The notes beneath the pieces are model-generated. The model saw only the letters and a program-made list of their open reading frames with translations, did not search any database and had not been told where the DNA came from. From contig QQUE01000020.1 in the NCBI GenBank assembly GCA_008501765.1, forward strand, positions 62,001 through 126,000: a DNA stretch of 64,000 bases, in the 5' to 3' direction. The first letter of the stretch is position 1, and each line of letters opens with the position of its first letter. This DNA is from Calditrichota bacterium (GTDB lineage: Bacteria > Zhuqueibacterota > Zhuqueibacteria > Zhuqueibacterales > Geothermadaptataceae). The position numbers and the translations under genes were made by a program. Shown piece after piece: positions 52,684 to 60,734 of this stretch.

Positions 52684-54354
52684 ATGGATTTCATAAATAC
52701 AATGGCTGAAGGCTGGATGTTTCCGCTGGCCATGCATGTTTTTGAATTTTCTCTGTTTATTGCGCTCATTTGGTTGGCGGATACCGTTTTTCATCTGAAC
52801 ACAAAAATCCGTTACTGGCTCTGGCTATTAGCAATGCTTAAAATATTTATTCCTCCTGTTTTGCAAATGCCGCAACAGGCTCAAGTGGCGCAGCAAGGCC
52901 TGTATTTATTAACACCTATTTCTGCCACTTCTGCCTTCGTAAAACAGGAGTTCATCCTTTCAACTCCAGGCTGGATTGCTTTACTTTGGCTCCTGTCGAT
53001 CCTCGGTTTTACGATTGTTTTTTGGATGAAAAACCGGATTTTGCAGCACCAACTTTCTGAGGCAATTCCACTTCAACTTTCTGAACTAAAAAGCACACAA
53101 CTAAACTCAATAAATAATCTCCGTTTATTCGCAAGTGACAATCTGCAAACGCCTTTGCTCACAGGGCTTTTTCGTCCCTCGCTGTATTTACCGGCTGGTT
53201 ATAATTCATGGCCGCCGGTGCAGCTGGAATCTGTTTTACAGCATGAGATCGCCCATCTGAAGCACCGCGATCTTTGGGCGGTTGCCGGGCAGATGGCAGC
53301 GCTGATTTTTTTCGGTTTAAATCCGTTGGTTTGGCTGATGCACCGCCGCTTGCTGCACCTGCGTGAGCTGCGCTGCGATGAATATGCCATCCGGGAAACC
53401 GGAATTCACCCCACCGAATACAGCCGGTTTTTGTACGATATTCTCAAAAAACAGCAAAAACCAACGGCTGCTCTGGCTTCAGGAATTTACTTTGCGGAAG
53501 ACTCGCAAGCGATTTTTAAACGGTTCAGTCACATTTTTGAAATCTCTAAAAAAGGAGTGCAAAAAATGCGTTGGTGGCATTATTTAGTTGTGATTACCGT
53601 TTGTGCGGCCATTCTGCCGCTCAGTTGGCAATGCTCGAACAAAAATTTGTTGGTAACACCAGAAAACTCTGAATTGAAAAAAGTAAAAAATTTCGTTGAA
53701 TTTGACAAAGCACCCGCGCCTGTCGGTGGCTTCAAAACGATACAGGAAAATCTCAAATATCCTGAGTTGGCACGCAAAGCTGGCATCGAAGGGCGTGTGA
53801 TTCTCAACGTGCTTGTTGGTGTCGATGGGAAAGTAAAGGAAACACAAATTCTCAAAAATATAGCCGATGGGAACAATGGCTGCGCCGAAGCTGCTGTTGC
53901 AGCTGTTGAAGCGACCGAGTGGACTCCAGCTGAACAGAAAGGTAAACCTGTGCAGGTATGGGTGGGGATCCCGGTTATTTTTCGTTTGAGTGGTGAGAAA
54001 CAAAATGATTCTGATGACATTTTAATCATGAAGACGAAAAAGAGTAAAAAATTTGTAGAATTCGATAAAGCACCAGCGCCTGTAGGCGGCTTTGCCGCGA
54101 TACAGGAAAATCTCACGTATCCAGAAATTGCACGCAAAGCCGGTCTCGAAGGGCGTGTGATTCTAAATGTGCTTGTTGGAATTGATGGAAAAGTGAAAGA
54201 CACTCAAATTCTTAAAAATCTTGCTGATGGGAATAATGGGTGCGCAGAAGCAGCGATAAATGCTGTTCGTGCCGTGAATTGGAGGCCGGCAGAGCAGAAA
54301 GGGAAGCCAGTAGAAGTTTGGGTTGCTATTCCTGTGATTTTTCGCCTGAAATAA
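52684..54354 (+). CDS. BlaR1-like M56 peptidase fused to two TonB C-terminal domains
   Basis: A 556-residue membrane protein. About four helices lie within residues 10-320. The zinc-protease motif is HEIAHLKHRD, near residue 188. The last helix ends near LSWQC. Beyond it are two near-identical TonB_C-type domains of ~105 residues (about 331-435 and 451-556), each with FVEFDKAPAPVGGF, YPE-ARKAG-EGRVILNVLVG, GKVK-TQILKN, NNGCAEAA and PVIFRL. The DNA of the two copies is also very similar, so the duplication is recent. GGAGG precedes the ATG. The protease half should relieve BlaI-like repression. The TonB half should contact a receptor, probably the one encoded next. Confidence 0.88.
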   Translation: MDFINTMAEGWMFPLAMHVFEFSLFIALIWLADTVFHLNTKIRYWLWLLAMLKIFIPPVLQMPQQAQVAQQGLYLLTPISATSAFVKQEFILSTPGWIALLWLLSILGFTIVFWMKNRILQHQLSEAIPLQLSELKSTQLNSINNLRLFASDNLQTPLLTGLFRPSLYLPAGYNSWPPVQLESVLQHEIAHLKHRDLWAVAGQMAALIFFGLNPLVWLMHRRLLHLRELRCDEYAIRETGIHPTEYSRFLYDILKKQQKPTAALASGIYFAEDSQAIFKRFSHIFEISKKGVQKMRWWHYLVVITVCAAILPLSWQCSNKNLLVTPENSELKKVKNFVEFDKAPAPVGGFKTIQENLKYPELARKAGIEGRVILNVLVGVDGKVKETQILKNIADGNNGCAEAAVAAVEATEWTPAEQKGKPVQVWVGIPVIFRLSGEKQNDSDDILIMKTKKSKKFVEFDKAPAPVGGFAAIQENLTYPEIARKAGLEGRVILNVLVGIDGKVKDTQILKNLADGNNGCAEAAINAVRAVNWRPAEQKGKPVEVWVAIPVIFRLK

Positions 54355-54388
54355 CTATCAAAAAACCTTTTAAATGCCCGATATACTG

Positions 54389-54530
54389 ATTTGCAAAAGT
54401 AATGTCCGATGATAGCTTCCTCAATTTGTCATTCCCGAATGATCCTATCGGGAATCCATGCTTGTACAAATTTTGGATCCCCGATAAAAACATTCGGGGA
54501 TGACAAACATAAGACATTACTTTTGCAAAT
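54389..54530. repeat. 142-bp element with perfect 18-bp inverted ends
   Basis: ATTTGCAAAAGTAATGTC (54389-54406) and GACATTACTTTTGCAAAT (54513-54530) are perfect inverted complements. Between them sits a second inverted pair, GTCATTCCCGAATG (54428) and CATTCGGGGATGAC (to 54504), with one mismatch. It is therefore a nested or composite palindromic element. The DNA at 54570-54650 has a further GTCATTCCGGTTTTCATCG / CGATGAAATACCGG pair. Confidence 0.7.
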
Positions 54531-54661
54531 AGCTATAGCCAAGGGAAATCCCTGGGCTATCTACCTCCCGTCATTCCGGTTTTCATCGCACGCAAAGCAT
54601 TTAAATCCACCCAAATCGCAACCGATGAAATACCGGAATCCCCTGAAATTGGGGTAATATT

Positions 54662-54828
54662 TAACGTGAGTTCGATGTAAGAATAATTGGGACAAAACGA
54701 ATTAATTATAGGATATAGTCCGAAGGCGTCCCGCCGAGGATAACGCACGGACCGCTCGGCGAGACGCCTTCGCTCTATTTTAATTATGCTTGGTAAAGAA
54801 TGTTACAGCTTACATCGAACTCAAGTTA
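54662..54828 (+). repeat. MITE-like palindromic repeat, family 1, copy 3
   Basis: Ends TAACGTGAGTTCGATGTAAG and CTTACATCGAACTCAAGTTA pair almost perfectly. The core CCGAAGGCGTCCCGCCGAGG and CTCGGCGAGACGCCTTCG is the same as in the copy at 24061. This is the best-preserved pair of ends of the three copies. It lies in the repeat-packed spacer 54355-55055 between the M56-TonB gene and its receptor. Confidence 0.85.
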
Positions 54829-54835
54829 TTTAGTA

Positions 54836-54871
54836 GATCCCGGTATTTCAAAAAGCGAAAACCGGGATGAC
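54836..54871. repeat. Partial family 2 block
   Basis: GATCCCGGTATTT and AAAACCGGGATGAC around a short centre match the second block of the family 2 elements at 20886 and 30601. It begins only eight bases after the family 1 copy ends. It may be a solo hairpin unit or a fragment. The remaining stretch to 55055 shows no gene. Confidence 0.55.
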
Positions 54872-55055
54872 CAGTTAGATGATTTTTTTCGCAGCTTAAC
54901 TCTCTTTTTCCACTCTCCCAAGATGCGCTAATTCACACCACTTAAATTACGCGGAACCTTTTTCTGTTTTTGTAAGTTGAAAATGGTAATTCAATTGCGT
55001 ATCCTGCGAAGTCTCCATCCAAATTCTGATTTGATGTTCTTTCCGGGAGGTCTCA

Positions 55056-57419
55056 TTGATTTCAGGGAACCAACGACTCACCTTTTTACTTTTATTGCTC
55101 ATCTTTTCTTCTTCAATTTTCGCGCAAAAATTCACCATCAGCGGCTATGTTCAGGACAATGCCAGCGGTGAAAAACTCATCGGCGCCAATGTTTTTATCA
55201 AAGACCAAAATCGCGGCACAGCCACCAATAATTACGGCTTTTTTAGCCTGACATTGCCGGAGAGTGAAACAGATTCACTCACTTTGCTTGGATCGTATAT
55301 TGGCTACCGGCTCTGGCAAAAAACGTTGCCTGCCAACAGCAACCAGCAAATTGAAATAGCGCTGCAGTTGTCGGTGCTGCAGGGAGAAACCGTCGAAGTA
55401 ATTGCCGAGGCGTTGGAGCCAATTGAAAGCAAGTCGCAGATGAGTGTTATCGAAGTGCCCATCGACCAGTTGCAGCATATCCCGGCTCTGCTCGGCGAAA
55501 TCGATGTTATCAAAGCAATGCAGCTTTTGCCCGGTGTGCAGTCCGGTTCTGAGGGCAGCAGCGGACTTTATGTTCGCGGCGGTGCACCCGACCAAAACTT
55601 GATTTTGCTCGACGGCGCGCCGGTTTATAATGCCTCCCACTTGTTCGGATTTTTCTCAATTTTTAATGCAGACGCTGTGAAAAACGTGAAATTGACCAAA
55701 GGCGGTTTCCCGGCGCGTTTCGGCGGCCGCCTTTCTTCGGTGATGGAAATTAACCTGAAAGAAGGCAATAATCAGGAAATCGATGGCCAGTTTACACTTG
55801 GAATCATTTCATCGCGATTCAATATCGAAGGCCCAATCAAAAAGGGAAAATCCTCTTTTATTTTTTCGGGTCGGCGAACCTACATCGATTGGCTGGCTCA
55901 ACCTTTTTTAAAGGAGAGTGAACGCGGTAACGGCTATTATTTTGGCGATCTCAATGCCAAGTTTAACTACATTTTATCAGATAAAAACAGGCTTTTTCTC
56001 AGCTTGTATTCCGGATTGGACAAAGCGTACGTGCAAAATGAAGACAAATGGGAGACCGCTGAAAATAAGTTGGAAAATGACCTCTGGTGGGGAAATTTGA
56101 CTTCAACTTTGCGCTGGAACTGGCTTATTTCACAAAAGCTTTTCAGCAACTCAACTTTTATGTACAGCAAGTATCGCTTCAACGTTGAATTATCTGACGA
56201 AGAAAAAAACCTCGATCAAAATACCAGTGAAGCCTATTATTTGAAATATCATTCCGGCATTGAGGACTGGACAGCCGCCATCGATTTTGATTTTCTGCCG
56301 GATCCTGCGCACGATATTAAATTTGGCGGCACTGTCGTCGGGCATACGTTTCGACCCGGCGCTGTGCATTTCAAATCCGAGGGAAATAATGTATTCGAAA
56401 TTGACACACTGATCGCTCCCGTCAACACGCAAAAAGCAATCGAAACCAGTTTCTATCTCGAAGATGATTTTGATTTGACGCCGCTTCTGAAAATAAATGC
56501 CGGGCTGCATGCCTCCAGTTTTTCTGTCAATTCTAAGCTCTACTCCTCGGTGCAGCCCCGTTTTTCGATGCGCTATCTTTTTGGCTCCTGGGCGCTCAAA
56601 TCCTCCTTCGCAACGATGACCCAATACGTGCATTTGCTGACAAATTCGGGCATCGGCCTGCCAACCGATTTGTGGGTACCGACAACGCCAAAAGTAAAAC
56701 CCCAAAAAAGCCAGCAATATGCGCTTGGTTTGGCCCACACTTTTGCAGATAAAAAACTCGAAGCCAGCCTTGAAGGCTATTATAAAAAAATGGAAAATCT
56801 CGTTTCCTATAAAGAAGGCGCCAATTTTGTCGGGCTGGATGAACTGTGGGAGGATAAAATTACTGCTGGCAAGGGTGAATCGTATGGCATTGAACTTTTT
56901 CTGCAACGGAAACAGGGAAAGACAACAGGATGGCTCGGTTACACGCTTTCGTGGAGCAATCGCCAGTTTGAAGAGCTGAATTTTGGCAATGAATTTCCTT
57001 ACCGCTACGACCGGCGGCATGATTTATCGCTGGTCGTGAACCACAAGATTCGTTCAGGTATTGAATTGTCCGGAACATGGGTGTTCGGGACCGGAAACAG
57101 CATTTCACTCCCCTCCGCGACCTATACCGGTTTTGTGGATTACAGTGAATTCCTTGGCGAATATTTCGGGGAAATCAAATATTACTCCGAGCGCAATGGG
57201 TCCCGTATGCGGGCCTATCACCGTCTGGATCTTTCCATCCGCTTCGTTAAAGGAAGTACTGAAAGAAAGCACGTTTGGGCATTCGGCGTTTACAATGCTT
57301 ATAATCGGAAAAATCCATTTTTTTATTTTTTCAGTGAAGAAGAAAACAGCACGCCGGTGGTGAAGCAGGCCAGCCTGTTCCCGATAATTCCGGCAATCAG
57401 CTATAGCTATTCTTTTTAA
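55056..57419 (+). CDS. TonB-dependent receptor with carboxypeptidase-regulatory domain
   Basis: A 787-residue outer-membrane receptor. The start is a TTG at 55056, fixed by GGGAGG five bases upstream and by the signal peptide (LTFLLLLLIFSSSIFAQ) that follows. Next come a CarboxypepD_reg-like domain (~27-110: GYVQDNASGEKLIGANVFIK), a plug (~145-230: MQLLPGVQSGSEGSSGLYVR, GGAPDQNLILLDGAPVYN) and a barrel ending SYSYSF. It lies between the M56-TonB fusion and a DUF4249-like lipoprotein. That arrangement is common in Bacteroidota-type loci for uptake of an unknown ligand. Confidence 0.9.
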   Translation: MISGNQRLTFLLLLLIFSSSIFAQKFTISGYVQDNASGEKLIGANVFIKDQNRGTATNNYGFFSLTLPESETDSLTLLGSYIGYRLWQKTLPANSNQQIEIALQLSVLQGETVEVIAEALEPIESKSQMSVIEVPIDQLQHIPALLGEIDVIKAMQLLPGVQSGSEGSSGLYVRGGAPDQNLILLDGAPVYNASHLFGFFSIFNADAVKNVKLTKGGFPARFGGRLSSVMEINLKEGNNQEIDGQFTLGIISSRFNIEGPIKKGKSSFIFSGRRTYIDWLAQPFLKESERGNGYYFGDLNAKFNYILSDKNRLFLSLYSGLDKAYVQNEDKWETAENKLENDLWWGNLTSTLRWNWLISQKLFSNSTFMYSKYRFNVELSDEEKNLDQNTSEAYYLKYHSGIEDWTAAIDFDFLPDPAHDIKFGGTVVGHTFRPGAVHFKSEGNNVFEIDTLIAPVNTQKAIETSFYLEDDFDLTPLLKINAGLHASSFSVNSKLYSSVQPRFSMRYLFGSWALKSSFATMTQYVHLLTNSGIGLPTDLWVPTTPKVKPQKSQQYALGLAHTFADKKLEASLEGYYKKMENLVSYKEGANFVGLDELWEDKITAGKGESYGIELFLQRKQGKTTGWLGYTLSWSNRQFEELNFGNEFPYRYDRRHDLSLVVNHKIRSGIELSGTWVFGTGNSISLPSATYTGFVDYSEFLGEYFGEIKYYSERNGSRMRAYHRLDLSIRFVKGSTERKHVWAFGVYNAYNRKNPFFYFFSEEENSTPVVKQASLFPIIPAISYSYSF

Positions 57420-57488
57420 ATATGCAAAATATAGAATTGTGTTAGTTCACACAAATCCCGATCAAAACCAATTCAAAAATACACGGGA

Positions 57489-58379
57489 ATGAAAAATATG
57501 TTTCAATTGAGAAAATGCTCAACATTGCTCGTTTTTGGTTTGCTTTTTTTTGTTGGTTGCGAAATGATTGTCGAAGTTGATTTACCCGAACATGAACCAG
57601 TTTTGGTAGTAAACAGCTTTTTTTCTCCGGAGAATCCATGGGTGATTCGTGTCAATCACAGCCTTGGGATATTGGATTCAAATCAAATTGAGCCTGTTAA
57701 AAACGCCAAAGTAGAGCTGGAAGTTAGTGGATCACAAACATATTTACTATCACGCAACTCAAACGGATATTATTACAACAATGCGATTCCGCTGCCGCAG
57801 GTTGGGAAAAATTATCGTGTCATCGTTTCTGCACCGGGGTATGAAGCTGTGCAAGGGGAAAGCCACGTTCCCGTTGCCGTGCAAATCGATTCTGTAAAAT
57901 CACGGCGGCTGCTCAATACTTCCGGCGATATTGAACTGGAAATAACCATCAATTTTAAAGATCCGGTGGAAATAGAGAATTATTATCAAATTGCCGTTAG
58001 AAGAGTTGATGGGCCTGGGCTTTATTCCGGTTATCTCGAATTCGAGAGTGATGATCTCGTTTTTAACCGCGATGGCGGGACAGTTTTTACCGATGACCTT
58101 TTTAACGGAAATTCGTACGGGCTAAAAATTACACTTTATTCCCATCAGGTTCACGGGGCGGATGTGCGGGTGGATTTTATGACGACGACCGAGGAATATT
58201 ACAAATATATTAAGTCCTATCGTCAATACGAAGATCACGATGAAAATCCATTTGCAGAACCAGTTTTTGTGTATAATAATGTCGAAAATGGACTAGGCAT
58301 TTTTGCAGGATTTAACAGGGCGCAGCCTAAAATAGCAAGCTGGCAACAGCGAATATATATTTTGAATTCACAAGATTAA
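57489..58379 (+). CDS. DUF4249-like lipoprotein partner of the receptor
   Basis: A 296-residue lipoprotein. The signal ends at FFVGC (Cys24). VDLPEHEPVLVVNSFFSPEN and a series of Ig-like beta segments follow (for example NAKVELEVSGSQTYLLSRNS and GKNYRVIVSAPGYEAVQGES). This matches DUF4249, usually encoded right after a TonB-dependent receptor. It is probably a surface-exposed or periplasmic accessory to the receptor. The ATG at 57498 has GGGA at better spacing than the one at 57489. It ends the cluster begun by the BlaI-like repressor. Confidence 0.8.
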   Translation: MKNMFQLRKCSTLLVFGLLFFVGCEMIVEVDLPEHEPVLVVNSFFSPENPWVIRVNHSLGILDSNQIEPVKNAKVELEVSGSQTYLLSRNSNGYYYNNAIPLPQVGKNYRVIVSAPGYEAVQGESHVPVAVQIDSVKSRRLLNTSGDIELEITINFKDPVEIENYYQIAVRRVDGPGLYSGYLEFESDDLVFNRDGGTVFTDDLFNGNSYGLKITLYSHQVHGADVRVDFMTTTEEYYKYIKSYRQYEDHDENPFAEPVFVYNNVENGLGIFAGFNRAQPKIASWQQRIYILNSQD

Positions 58380-58395
58380 AATCTTTGTTTTTTCC

Positions 58396-59364
58396 TCATT
58401 TAGCCACAGAATTTAGAAACGCAACCGCTTGTTTTTCCGACCAGTATTCTTTTTCATTATTAAATTGAACAAAACCCACATGCCCGCCATGCCGCGGTGA
58501 TTGCAGAACAAAACTGGGATTGAGTTGCGCCTCTTTTACCGGAAAACATTCTGGCGAGAGAAACGGATCATCTTTCGCGTTGACAAGCAGCGTTGGCGTT
58601 GTTATGTGGGGCAGGTACGGTTTGGAGCTGGCTTGTCGCCAGTAATCAGCTGCGTCACGAAAACCCCACATTGGAGCAACGTAGCGCCCGTCAAAATCGC
58701 CAAATGACTTGATTTTATGAAAATCTGCATCATCAATTTCCCCCGGAAATATCTTCATTTTTTCTTTTATTTTTTGGTGCAGCATTTTTAAAAACCGGCG
58801 CATGTAAATTTTATTTTGCCATTTGGCGAGTTCCACCGCACTGGTAGCCAGATCGCAGGGAACTGAGAATGCAACGCAACCACAGATCCGCTTATCCAGT
58901 GGAACTTCCTTTTGCCCGAGGTACATCAAACTCATATTGCCGCCCATGCTGAAACCGATCAGCGCCAGCTGGTCGTAATTTCCTGTTCCTAAAACATGCT
59001 GACTCACAGTGTGCACATCCGGCCAGCGACCGCTGTGATAAAAGTAAAGTTTTCTATTCGTTTCACCGCTGCAACCACGAAAATTCCAGGCGGCGGCATC
59101 CCAGCCGGCTTTGTTTAATGCGCGGACCATTCCAATAACGTAGGATCTGTTCGTGTCACCCTCAAGACCGTGCGAAATTACTACCGCGCGCCGCGCACCG
59201 ATACGCGACCAGTCAATATCAATAAAATCATCGTCCGGTGTTGCGATGCGCTCGCGCTTATAATCTGGTTTGGGTAGTTTGCGAATAAGTGAGGGATAAA
59301 TACTGAGAAGATGCCCGTTTGACAATAAAAATGGGGGTGTGTAATCGAGTTTTTTATAGTTCAT
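58396..59364 (-). CDS. YheT-like alpha/beta hydrolase
   Basis: A 322-residue cytoplasmic hydrolase of the YheT/EMB8 family. It starts FLLSNGHLLSIYPSLIRKLP and has DDDFIDIDWSR, the oxyanion stretch SHGLEGDTNRSYVIGMVRAL, the nucleophile elbow LIGFSMGGNMSLMYLG (Ser), WNFRGCSGETNR, and the late HGGHVGFV with the catalytic His. The substrate is unknown; relatives cleave lipid-like esters. The ribosome-binding site is weak. It converges on the DUF4249-like gene. Confidence 0.9.
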   Translation of the reverse strand: MNYKKLDYTPPFLLSNGHLLSIYPSLIRKLPKPDYKRERIATPDDDFIDIDWSRIGARRAVVISHGLEGDTNRSYVIGMVRALNKAGWDAAAWNFRGCSGETNRKLYFYHSGRWPDVHTVSQHVLGTGNYDQLALIGFSMGGNMSLMYLGQKEVPLDKRICGCVAFSVPCDLATSAVELAKWQNKIYMRRFLKMLHQKIKEKMKIFPGEIDDADFHKIKSFGDFDGRYVAPMWGFRDAADYWRQASSKPYLPHITTPTLLVNAKDDPFLSPECFPVKEAQLNPSFVLQSPRHGGHVGFVQFNNEKEYWSEKQAVAFLNSVAK

Positions 59365-59551
59365 TATGTTTTTCTGTTTCGTTTCCGGTTCCTGGCGAAA
59401 GTTTTGAATTTGGTCTTGAATTCTGATCGTCCCGGTCTTCTCAGATTCGTTTCAATAAAAAGATGTTGAATTAGAAATGCTATATAATTATGTTAATATT
59501 GCATTTTAAATTGAAGATAAATTTTCAGAATTTTCGAGTCAGGTTGGTGGG

Positions 59552-59707
59552 GTGGCTCTGAATTTAATTAAAATATTGGCTCGAAGTCTTGCGCAATACA
59601 CTCTTTTTCAACCAACTTTACCTCCGCTTTACAATATTGGAATTTACCGTGTGTGGGAAAAAATAACTAGCAATCCAGATTTTTATTCACCAACAAATTT
59701 ATTTTAA
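59552..59707 (+). CDS. Possible 51-residue reading frame before the acyltransferase
   Basis: A GTG-started frame ending ten bases before the acyltransferase ATG. It reads VALNLIKILARSLAQYTLFQ, then PTLPPLYNIGIYRVWEKITS and ends NPTNLF-like after NPDFYSP. It is preceded by AGGTTGG at a usable distance. The composition is protein-like, but I recognise no family and the start is not ATG. It may be a leader peptide or chance. The rest of 59365-59551 holds only AT-rich, promoter-like DNA. Confidence 0.25.
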   Translation: MALNLIKILARSLAQYTLFQPTLPPLYNIGIYRVWEKITSNPDFYSPTNLF

Positions 59708-59717
59708 GAGACAGGCC

Positions 59718-60452
59718 ATGAAACGGATTTTAGGCTTTTTATTTTTTATTTATCAGTTGGTAGTAATTTTTCCTGTCTTCGGCATTGCCACAGCAATTTG
59801 CGGATTCATTGCTGTCAGCATCTCTGTTTTGGGATACCCTTCGTTTGCCAGTCAATTTGCGGGCAGCATTTGGGGACGCGTAAGTGTTTGGGTGACTCTT
59901 TCCCGGATATCTGTTTCTGGCCGGGAAAAAATAAAGGAGGGGCAATCCTACGTAATCGTCGCCAATCACCCCAGCGCTTTTGATATTCTCGTCGTTTACG
60001 GCTGGATCGGTCTCGATTTTAAGTGGGTGATAAAAAAGGAAGTTCGCAAATACCCGATTTTAGGATATTCCTGTCATAAAATGGGGCACGTCTTCGTTGA
60101 CCGTTCCAATACGGATGCAGCCATAAAATCATTACAAAGTGCTAAATCCAGAATACGCGATGGTGTCTCTATTTTCTTTTTTCCCGAGGGAACCCGGCAC
60201 AAGGAAATTGGGCAATTTAAAAAAGGCGCTTTTCGCATGGCGCTCGATTTGGAGCTGCCTATTTTGCCGGTTACGATCAGAGATTCCGAAAAAATTATTC
60301 CATCCAAATCTATAAAAGTGCGGCCCGGGCATGCAGAGATGATATTCCACGATCCCATCGAAACTTCAGACTATAATCATGAAAATTTACGTGAATTAGT
60401 GGAAAAGAGTCACGATATCATCATGGCTCCCTTAAAAAAGAGCGGTAAATAA
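59718..60452 (+). CDS. 1-acyl-glycerol-3-phosphate acyltransferase-like (PlsC family)
   Basis: A 244-residue membrane-associated acyltransferase. An N-terminal hydrophobic hairpin (residues ~3-45) is followed by the HX4D motif IVANHPSAFDILVVYG, the acceptor-binding HVFVDRSNTDAAIKSL, and FFPEGTRHKEIGQFKKGAFR, then LPILPVTI. All four PlsC motifs are present. It likely makes phosphatidic acid or acylates a related lysolipid. AGAGACAGG precedes the ATG. Confidence 0.88.
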   Translation: MKRILGFLFFIYQLVVIFPVFGIATAICGFIAVSISVLGYPSFASQFAGSIWGRVSVWVTLSRISVSGREKIKEGQSYVIVANHPSAFDILVVYGWIGLDFKWVIKKEVRKYPILGYSCHKMGHVFVDRSNTDAAIKSLQSAKSRIRDGVSIFFFPEGTRHKEIGQFKKGAFRMALDLELPILPVTIRDSEKIIPSKSIKVRPGHAEMIFHDPIETSDYNHENLRELVEKSHDIIMAPLKKSGK

Positions 60453-60734
60453 TTCCTTCGATTTTGTTACTAAAGTTATACAATAAATTGCCTTTTCAGA
60501 TGGGTTGTCGGGGAAGTATCGATTCGTATTTTTTGCCTTGAATTAACAAGGGAAAATCCACCTTTTGATTTACTAATTTAGGCAACTTTAGCTTGCAATC
60601 GTCAGACATCCTTGCTAACTTAAATGCCTGAATTTCATATTGCTGGTATGTGTACGACAGCAATTTATTTATACAGGAAGTATAATTATTATTGGTGATG
60701 GATGAATCCATTAAAGCAGGAATAAGGAGGAGTA

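Noticed and set aside
53580-54203. 207-codon minus-strand frame over the TonB domains
   Set aside because: It is antisense to the duplicated TonB domains, and its internal repeat simply mirrors that duplication.
56190-57020. 276-codon minus-strand frame inside the second TonB receptor
   Set aside because: It is fully antisense to a well-supported receptor gene. The translation shows no recognisable domain.
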